NCBI GenBank assembly: GCA_012845835.1
Contig: JABAKD010000006.1
Coordinates: 5,017,044 to 5,081,043 of the forward strand
Length of the DNA stretch: 64,000 bases
Direction of reading: 5' to 3'
From: Undaria pinnatifida
Taxonomy: Eukaryota; Sar; Phaeophyceae; Laminariales; Alariaceae
A program made the position numbers and the translations under genes. Positions 12,241 through 58,977 of this stretch are shown here, piece after piece. The notes under the pieces are model-generated. The model was not told the DNA's origin and did not search any database. It saw nothing but the letters and a program-made list of their open reading frames with translations. Position 1 is the first letter of the stretch, and the number at the start of each line of letters is the position of its first letter.

Positions 12241-13199
12241 CTTTCGAGGCCGTATGTTAACACTAGCCCACCCTGATGAGTCGCATATATATGCAGAAAT
12301 ATGGGAGATTCGGGGAAACTCCGGTTCTACGAACTAGACCATGAGTCGAAGATGCGGCTCCTCAAAACCCACTCCCACACCTCTAACCGTCTGGATATTA
12401 TGGAGCCAGGAACACGCGAAGAAAAGCAGTAGAAAGAAACCCAGACCCTACAACAAGACAAGAGTCACCCATCAAAAACCTGCCGCATGCCGCCGGTGTG
12501 GCGGGGGGGGCAGAAAAGGCTCTAGAATCTGCCGCATGCCGCCGGTGTGGCGGGGGGGGCAGGGAAGGCTCTACGGCAAACCAACCACAGAAAAGGTACT
12601 ATGGCGAGGCGAGCCCTCGTCGATATGGAGGGGAACACAGGCGCTAACACAAGGGATAAGTCATGCGAAAAACCTCCCGCGGGCCATCGGCAAGGCGGGG
12701 GGTTAGACGAGGAAACGACAAATACCCGGGATGGAAGGTGGCAACACGTACAGCCCCGCTAGGGGAGGAAATGTTTAGACCAAAAAAAACAAAGTAGAAC
12801 AAATAAAACACATGAAAGATAAAAAAGGACACACAGACCCGCACATAGCCCTGTACCACGTTACGCGCGAACAGGGTACCCTGGTCGCCCCCCGGCTCTG
12901 GGCTGAGGAGGGCGTCGGCAGGGCGAAATTGAACAATGACGAAAAGGCGACAGCCCTGCGCCTCAGACAGCGGCGTTTTTTTACCCGAACCCTGACCCGG
13001 CACTGAGCAGGGGGTTCGGCAGGACAGGAAAAAAAATGGAAAGAACCGCGCCAAAACTCGACGAAGACCCTCAGGACACTACGAACAACCCAAAGACGAA
13101 GACGCAAAACTCATAACCAAAAAAAAATGAAGAACTATCGAGGAGCGGTGGTGGCTTGGAAGTCAACTGGCCACGGCCGCGCCTCGAGATTCGTCTACG
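12241..13199. other. Non-coding stretch with a 62-bp direct repeat period
   Basis: A CTGCCGCATGCCGCCGGTG block followed by a G-run occurs twice (about 12,479 and 12,531). The remainder is unique. It may be the non-coding tail of the minus-strand retroelement fragment that follows, but no LTR was seen. Confidence 0.5.
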
Positions 13200-13988
13200 T
13201 TACGTTGGATTTCCCGAGGAAACGCACTGGCGATGTGAACTTGCAAGCACCAAGAACCTCGTGTGGCTCCCGTTGAAGTCGTGTAGCGCGCCGGGGGAAG
13301 AGGGTCCCGGGTCGTCCAGAAAGCGGACCAGGTATAATACCTTGTCCTCGGTAGCGCTCGCGCTGATTTTTCCAAGCCACCATAAACCATCGTCTCCCTG
13401 GTACCAAAAGTGGGCTCCCTTAGTAGGGAGTACTGTGTCGTGGTAGCGACGGAGCCAATCGGCGCGGGGAACACAGGCGTAGCCCAGCGCTAGGAAACGT
13501 TCCCCGTTGTTGCGGGAGAGCTCACGCTGTGCCGCCCCGATCCGCATTAGGCGGTAGAGGCGGTTGGTTTGGCGGTGCTGGTCCGGGGTTCCGGCCCAAT
13601 AACGCAAGATGTGGGAGCGGGAGAGGTGAAGGTCCATTTCCCGCTCCCACGAGGGTTCGGAGAGTCCCGCCCAATGCGTCTTGTATAGCACCGCGATGAC
13701 GCCACCTCGCCCCCGTACCGACTGATGACCAGTGATCTGCTCCACCTCCAGCCGTTGGAGGGGAGTCGAAACGTCGTCTTGAGTGACGTGGTACGGTGGG
13801 GACTTCTTGGAAAACTTGTTGATGAGCACATACTGTGTCAGCCCCGCCGGTAGGTATTTGGGCATGTCCCCGCTGTCGAGGGGGTTGGCACAAGGTTTGC
13901 AGCGCTCGATGGCCACACACCGAAACCACAGCACAGCTGAGCACAACAGGGCAATTTGCTCTGCACAAGCGGCTCTTCTTCTTGGCAT
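13200..13988 (-). pseudogene. Retroelement fragment with chromodomain and Tudor/SH3-like segment, 262 codons
   Basis: The minus-strand frame contains LEVEQITGHQ, then VLYKTHWAGLSEPSWEREMDL and HILRYWAG. This is the chromodomain pattern (VExIl...YlVkWkGy...sWEpe.nL) found after integrase in chromovirus-type Ty3 elements. A second segment, GAHFWYQGDDGLWWLGKI to YLVRFLDDPG, resembles a Tudor/SH3-like barrel. Upstream on the minus strand there is no reverse transcriptase or integrase and no LTR was found, so this looks like a 5'-truncated retroelement end. A host chromatin protein is the alternative. The upstream sequence offers only a basic MPRRRAA start. Confidence 0.5.
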
Positions 13989-14123
13989 TTATCAAATCGC
14001 TGTTCGCGCCAAATCATGGGCCTCTTCTTTCTGCCCCCTTTACTACATGTTTTTAGTGGTTGCATTCTTCCTTGCCTTTTGGGCGAGCGTAGCGGGCGGC
14101 TTCAGCCGCCCGCGGAGCGGAGC

Positions 14124-14483
14124 CCTTGTAGTATATTACAAGTACCAACAACGCAGCTTGTAAAGGTGGAAGATTGGGTCGCAGACGCAATCTGGATTTT
14201 GTTGGAAAGTGAGAATTGAGGTGTTTCCATGATTGGTTATCGTGACGTAGTTTTGGCAGTAGGACTGATCGGAGGTTAAGGGGAGGGAGACAAGGGTGTA
14301 TTGCCTGGCACGAGGAAATACCGCAGAAACGGGTTGCTGCGGTAGACGTGCCAGGCATGGGAAGTTTCCCTCCCAAACGTCACAGATACTAATGATGAAC
14401 CAATTCGAAAGATAAACAACAAAATGAGTATTGACCCGAAATTCGTCGAACTCACAGCAGCTGATGATGACGTCCTGAAAATA
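14124..14483 (-). repeat. Repeat C copy interrupted by a foldback insert
   Basis: The two halves of a 95-bp repeat C unit (14,124-14,167 and about 14,424-14,483) are separated by 256 bp that is absent from the other C copies. The insert is a long imperfect palindrome described separately. Confidence 0.7.
14168..14423. mobile_element. 256-bp foldback insert inside repeat C
   Basis: Nested complementary arms centre near 14,325: TGCCTGGCACG with CGTGCCAGGCA, inner CCGCAG with CTGCGG, GGGAGGGA with TCCCTCCC, GTGACGT..TTTTGG with CCCAAACGTCAC, and ATTGGTT with AACCAAT. The spacing allows one long interrupted stem. It could be a foldback MITE or the source of a structured RNA. Confidence 0.6.
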
Positions 14484-15487
14484 TCCTTATTATATTGTTG
14501 CTCAAAACTGGGGCCAAAAAATAATGGATTTTTGAGGATATTCGGCTAAAAATCATGAGGTCGTCAGAACTGGCAAATTGGACGAACAGACAAACTACCA
14601 GTCTGGAAATGGATACGTGCGTCAGAAAGCTCTTGGAAAACAACGGGAAGCATCCCGGACAGTCTATTAGGTGTTTTGGTCGTCCCGCCAAGTAAATCGC
14701 GTATCGCGTATGATCAGCCAAAAATCTCACCTCTCTCTGGAGGCCCAAGAATAATTTCCCATGATATTATTTAGGGCCTGGATTCAAAAAGAAAAGCGTT
14801 CTCAAGAAAGGCAACAACAACGCGCATACAACACATACTTGTACTGCACATACAAACGCAGTCGTAGATCGAGAGAGGGGGCATGAACTACCTCAGCGGC
14901 CACTCCCATCCTAAATACCAGGTACCAGGTATATATTTGTATGTTGTACAGCAGCAGCACTATGCGCGTTTTTTCAGATTCGCGCAGGAAGCAACCTGAC
15001 ACAGAAACGACAGCGCAGGGCACCATCACGAGGGCACAGCTGAGCACATGTCAACACCCACCACTGCGAAGCGGCCCGTAGTTATGTCGCTGTTATTATA
15101 TAATAGTGAGTCTTTTCACCCACTTATCCGGACGGATCTTCTAGGAGTTGTTGTTGTTGTCCAGTGTTGGTCGCACGATTTTGCGGGCCTGGAAGCGCGT
15201 ACAACTAACTGCTGTGTAGTGTTGTTACCCCGACCCACCACGTGACAAGCCGAAGCAGCCTAAGTCTTCCACTTACACTGCTGCTCGTATCTGTAGTGGG
15301 CAATGTATGGCTTTTAGTATGGCGGGGCATGCCGATCGGACCGCTCTTCAAGTCTGCTGTACGTTTGCTCCGTGCTCCGTCCGCGTATGTATGGTTGTTT
15401 ACCAGCATTATTCATTAGTTGTACAGTAGTTTGCAGACAGGTCGATTGGTACCGGGGTAAACGAAGACTCTACATTTTGAAAAAAAT
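14484..15487. other. Non-coding stretch
   Basis: No open frame with protein-like composition, no recognisable RNA gene and no tandem structure. It ends at the next repeat C copy. Confidence 0.5.
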
Positions 15488-15798
15488 ATTTTGAGGACGT
15501 CAGCTGTGAGTTCGACGAATTTCGGGTCAATACTCACCTTTGCAAGCTGCGTTACTGCTGGTATATGTAATATACTGCAAGTACCTCTGGTATATTTGTT
15601 GACTGCTGGTAGAATCGCTCGTAGAACACTACCAAAAACGCCAAATGGGATGTCGTCCTGTACGTACGTAGAGCAGTCCCGAAAAGTGTGTGCAATATTT
15701 TAAGGACGTCAGCCGTGAGTTCGACGAATTTCGGGTCAATACTCACCTTTGCAAGCTGCGTTGTTGGTACTGTACTTTGTAACATAATACATGGGTGA
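15488..15798 (+). repeat. Two direct copies of repeat C
   Basis: Copies at about 15,488-15,580 and 15,700-15,798 each carry GACGTCAGC(T/C)GTGAGTTCG, then ACTCACCTTTGCAAGCTGCG, then a TATGTAATATACTGC-like end. Other copies are at 25,380, 32,050 and, reversed, 14,124 and 61,430. Confidence 0.8.
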
Positions 15799-16012
15799 GT
15801 TTGTATTAATATTGTGACATATTGTGTATTCAGGCCTGATACCTGGTTGGTACCAGATACCAGATACCGCGTGTACCAGACTAAGTAAGTACCGGTATGC
15901 ATGTAAGCGCTGCGTGCGAGTACGTAGCTATCAGCAGCGGGTATGATATGAAACCGAAAAGAAGGACAAATCAACCACGAAAGCACGCTGCAAGGTTTTC
16001 GACGCGTGTGTC

Positions 16013-16043
<31 letters not shown>
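16013..16043. repeat. (GAT)n microsatellite
   Basis: Ten GAT triplets, lying upstream of the first exon of the tyrosinase-like gene. Confidence 0.95.
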
Positions 16044-16045
<2 letters not shown>

Positions 16046-16312
16046 GATATTTGCGTCGATCTGTCTGTGCCTCCGATCTGTCCTTCCTTGGCTCTCACAA
16101 GTCCAGTGACACTACTATGGGATAATCGTGACACTATTTGCCTAGACCATAGGATAACCAGACAGATAGATACGAGAGATCACGCACAGCAGACGCACAG
16201 CAGGCACACTGCTGCTGCTGCTGTCTGCATTTTTAGCAAAGCAACGCCAACCCAAGCCAGGCCAAGAGACTGTTGGACACAAACGCTTTCTTCAAAGGTA
16301 CGAGTGCCTGCC

Positions 16313-51396
<35,084 letters not shown>

Positions 51397-51539
51397 GGGG
51401 GGTATGTATCCTCCCCCCCTCCCCCCCCCCCCCCCCCCCCCCTGATGGGCTCCCCCACCCACCCCTCGGACAGAAGGGGGCTTCAAAAAGAAATTTGAAG
51501 ACGTTTTCATTCGTCGTTGACTTGTCGTTATTTTTCCGT

Positions 51540-51950
51540 AGGGGGCGGGGGGAAGATATGCCGGGGGGCGAAAGTGTTGGTGCTCGATAATCGCGAGGGG
51601 GGTATGTATACACTCGTGATGGGGGTTTGCCCCCCCCCCCCCCCAGATGCCCCCTCCCTGCGGACGCCCCCCCTCCCCCCCCCCCCCCCGGGCTGTATCC
51701 CCCACTGGACGGGTTTCCCCCCAGACAGGAAATCGACGGGGGAAAAAATGCCCCCTGGACAAAGAGGGCGGGGGGGGCTAAGAAGCTCCGGGAGTGCAAA
51801 GTTCAGTGCTCGGTTTCGTAGTGAGGTTGTTTATGCTGGGGTTTCCCGTCCGGACGGGATTCCCCCCTGTTTACCGAGGGCGGGGGGAGTGGCAGAAGTG
51901 TTGGGGATGCAACAGTGTCTGCGCTCAGTGCCCTGAGGGGTGGGGATGCC
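51540..51950 (+). pseudogene. Three decayed copies of the end of the last tyrosinase exon
   Basis: At about 51,541-51,606 (GGGGCGAAAGTGTTGGTGCT..CGAGGGGGGTATGTAT), 51,728-51,825 (AGAGGGCGGGGGGGGC, GAGTGCAAAGTTCAGTGCTC) and 51,878-51,945 (GAGGGCGGGGGGAGTGGCAG, CAGTGTCTGCGCTCAGT). Each echoes the GGG..AAGAAG..TGCAAGTGTCAGTG segment of 51,340-51,400 and follows a C-tract and a TTTCCCGTCC-like spacer. Confidence 0.6.
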
Positions 51951-53920
51951 GCCCTCTTCTCCCCAGGCAAAATTTATTTCTATTGCGTAGACAGCTGAGT
52001 GACTAGGATGGTGGCGGGTGGACGCGAGGGCACCGCAAAACACGAACCGAGACGGGGGGACGGGGGGACGGGGGGGGCACAGCAAGGACGCCATATGTGT
52101 GCCCTCTCCGTATGTGCAGCTACTCGACTGAAGTGCGGAGGAGGTCGAGTTGTAGATCGCAAGCCGGTTTCGGGGCGAAAAGTATAGAATACCGACCGGT
52201 ATGTATGTGTGTGTGTTTTTTTTCTTGCTATACTCCCGACTCCTTGTGTCGCAGCGTAAGCTCGTTTTTTTCTTTTTTGGCTTACGGGGGGAGTGAATAT
52301 CATATGCAGCAAGCACCACGCAGCGCGTGTCTGGTGCACAGCATGGCGCATACCCTCGGGTAGTGTGTGCGTACATAGTAGTAATTGTGCATAACACATG
52401 TACAGCCAGCCTCTTTTCGCGTGTTTCTCAACTGGTACAAGACATTGCCCATAGCACGTACCGACGTACATACCAGGCACATATTATTTGTCCCCGTGTA
52501 CATTCCTCTTTGCCCGTCGCTTTTTGTTGGGTATTTTTTTGTGTTTTGTTTTTCGCTTTTGCCGCTTTCAGCCGGCCGTAAGGGAATAAGGCAGTAGTAT
52601 AAAGACTTCAGCAATGGTAGTGCCGAATAGGAGTGTTTGTTCCTACGTATACAAGTATGTATTTGTCGTTTTTCGTTTTTTGTTTTCGTTTTCGTTTTCG
52701 TTTTCTTTTTTCACTTTCTCGTTTCATTTTTTCTTTCGTGCTTTTCCCGTTATTTCGTCCATCGGAAATCGTCAGCACGGGTACAACATCGCAATCCGGG
52801 AAGGGTAGATACATGTACATTCGTTCGGATCTCTTTTGGTCGAGTGCAGACAATTTCCATTTTTTTTTTTTCTTTCATGTTTTCATTGGTTTGGTGTACT
52901 TCGTACTTCGCTGGGTTTTTTTAGCCAAAATAGCAGTGCTAGGTACATTTTTAGCCAAAATAGCATCATACTCCGGAGTACCAGGTACAGCCAGGAGGTG
53001 TTTAGCAGGCTGGAAATTGCGGGACTATGAACGTACGTACGCATGATACGTACCGGCGAGTACGGAACACACCCGTTCGTGGGTGTTATTAGTTAGTTGA
53101 TGTTCACCAATGTCAAATATCCCGCCAAGATTTTCTTCATTTTTTTTCTGAGATTTGATGTTTTTTTGCTCAATTTAGTAATGATACCTGGTACTTAGTA
53201 ACCAATAAATAATTTAGGTTATCATTCGCATGGTTACTAATAGTAGACCCTTGTTGGAGTTGCGCCAAGGTTTTTGGGGAACCAAGTGGGGACTATTAGA
53301 GTAGCGTGCGTGGGATAATTTTGCAGCTCTTGTACCTCCGAGCTTGGTGAATGATGCGCGGCGAGATACGAGAACCCTTCCGCGAAGCTTGGCCTTGAGC
53401 GAAGTGGAGATATACGACGGGGGGGGAGTGGGAGAGACGGGGAATGAGGGGGGGTGCGTACACCTGGCAAATCTTCCCTTGGGCTGGGTAATCGATCGAT
53501 CTTTTGGGTCAGTATATTGTGAAGCTTACCCTGGCTGCGCAATTTGTCGATGTTCTATCTCTCTGTAGCAGAAGGGAGGGGGGGGGGGCTTACTGTAGCA
53601 ACGGCGCCTTGTTTAGTGGGTCAAGGCGGGTCAAGGCGTCTCGACTCGATCTGCGTTTTTGTCCCGGTGTCTCAGCAGGTAAAGCCTTCACAAGAGGGGG
53701 GTGGGGGGTTCCGGGCAGGTAACGCCTTCCTTGCGGTGGTGGCGCAGGGCGTGTCGATATCGGCCGACCGACCGTCGGTTTTGACCACGCTCGCGTCGGC
53801 CGCGCCATCAACACACCTAATAATGCATACATATTTCTACGAGTTTACTTTTCGTTTCTCTCGCACAGATATATATATACTCCGTATATATTTTAGTATA
53901 GTCAGGCATGGTTGAAAAAA
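51951..53920. other. Stretch without recognisable genes
   Basis: Unique non-coding DNA with a (TTTTCG)n strip at about 52,675-52,735 and many short T-runs. I see no conserved frame, exon or RNA gene. Confidence 0.5.
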
Positions 53921-54184
53921 GATGCGTGCTACGATAGAGGTATACCTTTTTTTGGCGAAAATATTCTCTGAATGACGGGGCTCCTTAACCCAAAAACGTC
54001 GGGGAAAAAAAAAATAATAGGCCAATTGTTTTTGGTCGTGCACGTTAGCCATGGGATTTTTTATCCGGTGCGAGCAGTTCTTTTTTTCCTCCAAAATCAG
54101 TTTTTGGGAGAGGTCTTAAGCTCCTGAATTGAGGGGCAGTATTAGAAAAAACGTGGTGCACCCCTCTCTATATTGTAGCACGCG
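53921..54184 (+). mobile_element. MITE family B, copy 1
   Basis: Ends GATGCGTGCTACGATAGAGG and CACCCCTCTC..GTAGCACGCG are inverted repeats. The interior has TTTCTGAATGACGGGGCTCC, an A-run with ATAATAGGCC, and GGTCTTAAGCTCCT. Confidence 0.8.
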
Positions 54185-54384
54185 GTGTGGAAACTAATTT
54201 TTTGAAACGTTGCTTCTTCGCAAAAATTGCATCGTGAAACGCTTTTCTTTTACCACCAGGTAGTAGAACGTTTTGAAGCTGAGTGCGCACCATCAATAAA
54301 GGCCATATGTACATGTAAGAACCCCTCCCTCCCGTATACCCGTTACAGAGTAGTAGCACCAAAAACGCACCGATAGGTGTGTAC

Positions 54385-55205
54385 CAGGTATGTGTATTGT
54401 ATGACGTTGCTTGCACCAAGCGCGAAGCGCCGTGAAGTGTTCGGCGAGTCGCATGAAGGGCGAACTAACTGCATCCTTCCAAGAACCGCTCGTAAGACAG
54501 ACTTCGGCACCTTGTGCCTACTTTCTTGCTTATGGATAACAGCGCCAATGAGTTATAGTTTGCTTTCTGGTGTGGCCACTCCAGAGACTGCAATGGGTAT
54601 TACTATGTAACTGCCTCGTGGGTTGCCTTGCCATATTCACACTACGTGATGCGGTCATTCCCCTTGTTGTGCGGACTTTGGGTTCTCTACCCCTGCACAA
54701 AATGATTTAACTCCATACCCATCATGGTGACCGCCAAAAGAATGAAATAAAATAAACGGTACTCCCCCCCTGGTTGTCTAGCTCACGCAGTGACTAGCAT
54801 GTTTTACCGCGTCGTTGCTAACCAACGCCAACCCCAATACCCATGGTTAAAAAAAAGACGCGTGCAAAAAGATAGAGAGGTAGCATTTTTTCGTCTGAAA
54901 TGTTTTCTGAACTTGACTGGGCTCCTTATCCCCAAAATCGTCGGGAAAAAAAAAAAAAATAGGCCATTTTTTTTTTTTTTCGTGGTTTTCTCGTCGCGTA
55001 CCTCGAGGCACCTTGGATGGGATGCTTCATCCGGTGTGTAGCAGTCTCTTTTTTTTCTTCAAACGATCAGTATTGAGAGGGGTCTTAAGCTCCCAAAAAG
55101 TGAGGGGTAGTATTGGAAAAAAAAAAACGGTGCACCTCTATCGTAGCACGCGTCTATACTCTTTTACAGCGTCGGTGCCAACCGAGGCCAACTACTTAAT
55201 ATATA
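54385..55205 (-). repeat. Repeat A, reversed copy 3, split by a MITE
   Basis: Reverse-complement blocks of repeat A run from about 54,400 to 54,856 and resume at 55,155-55,205 (TTTTACAGCGTCGGTGCC). Family B copy 2 is inserted between them. Confidence 0.8.
54857..55154 (+). mobile_element. MITE family B, copy 2, nested in repeat A
   Basis: Starts GACGCGTGCAAAAAGATAGA and ends CACCTCTATCGTAGCACGCG plus TC, with the same interior as the other copies. Its insertion interrupts the paired GACGCTGTAAAA motifs of repeat A, so it is younger than that copy. Confidence 0.85.
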
Positions 55206-55524
55206 TTTAAGGGGAGATTGGGGGGGGAGAAAGCGCCGTTTTATAGTAACGCCTCTGTTGTTGGTGACGCAAGCCGTCGGCATTGACCGCGCCGCGGCGT
55301 CTCGGCACTCTTCCAATTACGTTCACGTCAGGTAGGGTGCTCGCCACACCGACCCCAAACACTTGACCTCGAGGCCCCTCCTATCGCGCCGGTTTTAGTG
55401 TTCTAATTCAAGTCAAAACGGTTTCTCGAACCCGTCACGAGGTTTGCTAGTTGAGGTTTTTGTCAGCAGTCCAGACGTCTCGGTTTTGGTTCTTGCGGGA
55501 CCCAGGATGGCAGCGAGCAACTGG

Positions 55525-56135
55525 TAGCAGTTTTATTTTTACTCCGCCCAAGTCAGTTTTTGGGAGAGAGTGTCTTAAGCTCCCAAATCGAGGAATCTCA
55601 GAAAAAAAGTGGTCATGACTGTCGGTTTTATGCCTGTGCACAAATCTGATTTGCTTCGTGGTATTTTGGTGTGTGTGATGGTAGCATCTTCGGAGATGCG
55701 GGGGAACCTGATGGCTTCTCGAACGCATATAATAAAATAAATAAGTGGTCCCTAATCTCATGATTAGGGTCACCACGTGTAGGAGTGGGAAAAGCCCCTG
55801 AGTGGCTCTTACTTACTTCCTTCTTTTCAGTACTTTAATACATACTTTCTTATTTTCTTCTCTCTCCCCAGCCCGATGGCGCTCCGGATGTCGTGACTGC
55901 TGTCTCCGTCAGCCACCCTGTGCCCGTAACACCTGTGTTCATCCATCATGCTCACCTGTGTTCATCCATCATGATATTCTCGTTAGTGTACCTTGGCCAA
56001 TGGGGAGTTTTCCATCTCGCTTGTAGCAGTTTTATTTTACTCCGCCCAAGTCAGTTTTTGGGAGAGTGTCTTCTCAGGCTCACAAAAATCGAGGAATCTA
56101 AAAAAAAAAGTGGTGATGCACCTCTCGAAAAAAGT
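55525..56135 (+). repeat. Two right-half fragments of MITE family B with intervening sequence
   Basis: AGCAGTTTTATTTTTACTCC..TCAGTTTTTGGGAGAG..CTTAAGCTCCCAAATCG at 55,525-55,617, and a second related right half at 56,023-56,134. Both lack the first terminal repeat. Confidence 0.6.
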
Positions 56136-56228
56136 AACAGGGAGGTCACTCGCGCGAGTGATGCCGAGCCACGGCAAAATGATAACCCCAATCGTGACCC
56201 CTCGTGAGTCATCCTACGGTAGCCCCCG

Positions 56229-56518
56229 TCGCACGCTACGATAGAGAGGTGTATCTTTTTTTGGCGAAAACGTTTTCTGAATGCCGGAGCTCACTTCACC
56301 CAAAATCTTCGGGAAAAAAAATACCAACATTTATTTTTTTGCAAATGATTTTCGTTAGTGTACCTAGGCCATGGCTTTTTTTTGTTTTCATCTCTGGCAG
56401 CAGTTGTTTTGTTTTTCTCCAAAATTATCAGTTTTCGGGGAGAGGTCTTAAGCTCCCAAATTGAGGGGTAGTATTAAGAAAAAAAAAAAAACGGTGCACC
56501 TCTATCGTAGCACGCGTC
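56229..56518 (+). mobile_element. MITE family B, copy 3
   Basis: From CGCACGCTACGATAGAGAGG to CACCTCTATCGTAGCACGCG plus TC, with the full interior. A family H MITE follows directly. Confidence 0.85.
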
Positions 56519-56757
56519 CCCCCCCTTAACTCTTCTTTCACGAAATCGCCGGTTTCAAAACCAGCTCCCGGTCGTATCTCCTGAGATACGGTGTCCCTCG
56601 ACCTCCCGACGTCATCGATCGATAGACCTTTCGCGCAGAGGAAAACACATGGATACTTTGTTTCAATGGTATATTTCCTTGTGTCGAGCAGCCATGAAAC
56701 GTTCGTTAAAGAAAAATCGCTGTTTTTTTTGGGGGGGGGGCTATCGTAGAATCTGTC
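56519..56757 (+). mobile_element. MITE family H, copy 2
   Basis: C-run, TTCTTTCACGAAATCGCCGG, an interior as in copy 1, GAAACGTTCGTTAAAGAAAA, G-run, CTATCGTAG. It abuts MITE B copy 3. Confidence 0.7.
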
Positions 56758-57019
56758 TCGTACCGTAGCTATGGTCCCTGCTAGCCGCCGCCAGCCGCCG
56801 CGCAAGTAACCGGCGGGCGAAATGAGGTACGATGTGGGGGGGCCAACAAGCAAAGCCTCGCACGAGTATACCAAAACAATTCTGTCCATATGGGTTTTTC
56901 TGGACTGAATGCTGAGGTCAAAGCGGTAGGTATACACCTGTGTCCAGACCTCTCTCTCTGTGGTTCATAATCAGGGAACCCCACTACACCTCATGCGCCA
57001 CCCCACGCCGCAAATTGTG

Positions 57020-57175
57020 GGGGGTGCAGAAGATTCTAAGAATTTTCTGAGCTCCCATCATGAGGAGCCGAACGAATATCTCACCCGAAGACATGACTTC
57101 GAAGGCGTTCGTTTAACGGCGACACCCGGACCAACATTTTCTATGCGTTAGTCCTAAAAACAAAATCCTAACGAG
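57020..57175 (+). mobile_element. Foldback family I, right-arm copy
   Basis: TCTCACCCGAAGACATGACT, TCGAAGGCGTTCG, CACCCGGACC and GCGTTAGTCCTAAAA match the right arm of the element at 57,296-57,606. Confidence 0.65.
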
Positions 57176-57295
57176 TCATCCCACGGTAGGGGTTGCAGTT
57201 GTAAGATTGCGCCAAAAAGTCCCTGGGCGATTGAGTTCCTCACGTGTGTGAGGAACTGCCGTTCAATGAAGTGTTTTTCACGAGTACATATTGTT

Positions 57296-57606
57296 TGAGG
57301 ACTAAAGGCGTAGAAGCTTCGTCGGGTTGATGTGCGAACGCATAATGCCTTCGAAGTCATTTTTCGGGTGAGATATTGAGTTCCTCATGTCAGGAGCTCA
57401 GGAACTTTCTGATGCTGCACGCACCCCCTACCTTGGGATGGCTCTCTAACGCCATCGCACTGACGACGGATCTGGTCTCCACGCTTGAGGGGCTCCACCG
57501 GCCAGAAGAGCTCAACAATCTCACCCGAAAGGTGACTTTCGAAGGAGGCGTTCGTTCGCGCAACACCCGACCGGCGCCTTTCTATACGCGCTAGTCCTAA
57601 AACAAA
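57296..57606 (+). mobile_element. Foldback element I (about 310 bp, long inverted arms)
   Basis: The left arm has GAGGACTAAAGGCGTAGAAG, TTCGTCGGGTTG, GCCTTCGAAGTCA and GGGTGAGATATTGAG. The right arm has the complement in reverse order (CTCACCCGAA, GACTTTCGAAGG, CAACACCCGACC, GCGCTAGTCCTAAAAC). The arms of about 80 bp flank an interior without a transposase. Confidence 0.7.
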
Positions 57607-58977
57607 CACCAGGGGATACTCCTGACGTTATCGCGCTAGAAAACGATTGTTCCACGCCTTTTCATTGAGGAGGTCAACCTGTCAGAACACCTTCGGCCCA
57701 AAGAAGTGCAGTCCCTACGCGGTGGGGCGGCTCTCATCACATCTGACGTCGTACGCAGACCACAACCCTTTTAGCGCCGCGGCTCCAACACGGGGGGGGG
57801 GGGGGGGAAATACACTTGGAGAGTTGGACTAGGAACACAAAATAGGAGTTGGATAAAAAGAGATAGAAACATTGGCAAGTACCACCGACCAGCACCAAAA
57901 CAAGTACCCGGTACATGGTTCAGTTTACATGCGGACGGTCCCGAGACCCCGTTTTGTTGGCCAGGACGCGCCCCTATGTAGTGCGCGTGCACAAGAGGGC
58001 ACTCAGGTCTGGTTCGTTCGTGGTGCAGCTCTATGCAGTATTACGGAGATCCATTGTTAAAACTGAAAGCATCGCCACCGTTCAGGAGAGCTCTCCCACG
58101 CTAAGACTGTGTTCAAATTGGGGCTCTGCGTGCCTTGTGAGACCAGCCAACAAAAGCTAACTTAAGCCAAAACGCTAGCAAGCAAAGGCGGGTGCTTCTG
58201 TCCCCCCTTATTTTTTGTTCGACGATTCATCCCCCTTACAGCGGATCTCCGTGAATAGTAGTCTATGTACACTACTAGTGTTATGGCATTGCCCCCGGAA
58301 GCCTAACAAGACAAAGGAGTAGGCAGCGCAACAAGACCCGGGTTCTGTGATCATTCGGGGTACACCTCCCAAGGTGGGCACCCCACACCATCAACAACGA
58401 GAGTATTTGCACCCGCGGGCTGTTTGTTCGCCGACCCTTACGCTGTGACGAAACAATACGCTGCGTGCATGCCACCGTTGTGCTCTCGCCAACACAAGTC
58501 CCTTTCCCTTTCCCTGTGCGTGTACTCGTATAGCAACACTCTACTATCTGTTGATCCTTCAGGGTCTTACTTGATTATAGTGTAGGGAAAAAGTGGACGA
58601 GTAAAGCTGACGATCGCAGGCAGCAGCCCGCCCACCAAGCAACCCGGGCCGGTAGATCATTAGCTTACGACAAGTTTACGGTCCAACTCCAATAATGCAA
58701 GTACGTACCTGTTGTGTGCAAGGCGCGCGCATGGCTTGCACTGCCGCCGTGTGCTGCATGCTCGCATCATCACGAGAATGCGCTACTTCTTCAGTTTATC
58801 CTATATCGCTGTACGTGGGCCTCAAAAGGGGTCATAACAGTGCTAATAATGGTGTTTAGTTTGCCGTCATCAGCGAGATTCGATCGATCAATGTCGACTA
58901 CTCACAAACACGCCCAGCGAACAGAAAAAAAATAAGGGACAATGTGTACCCTTTGGCACCTGGCGTTACACGATAGG
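57607..58977. other. Stretch without recognisable genes
   Basis: Unique non-coding sequence with a G-tract at 57,793-57,807. No exon, tRNA or shared repeat was identified. Confidence 0.5.

Noticed and set aside
12262-12320. Hammerhead-like core CTGATGAG..hairpin..GAAA
   Set aside because: The inner palindrome GCATATATATGC fits stem II, but the base before GAAA and the partner strands for stems I and III do not satisfy the consensus.
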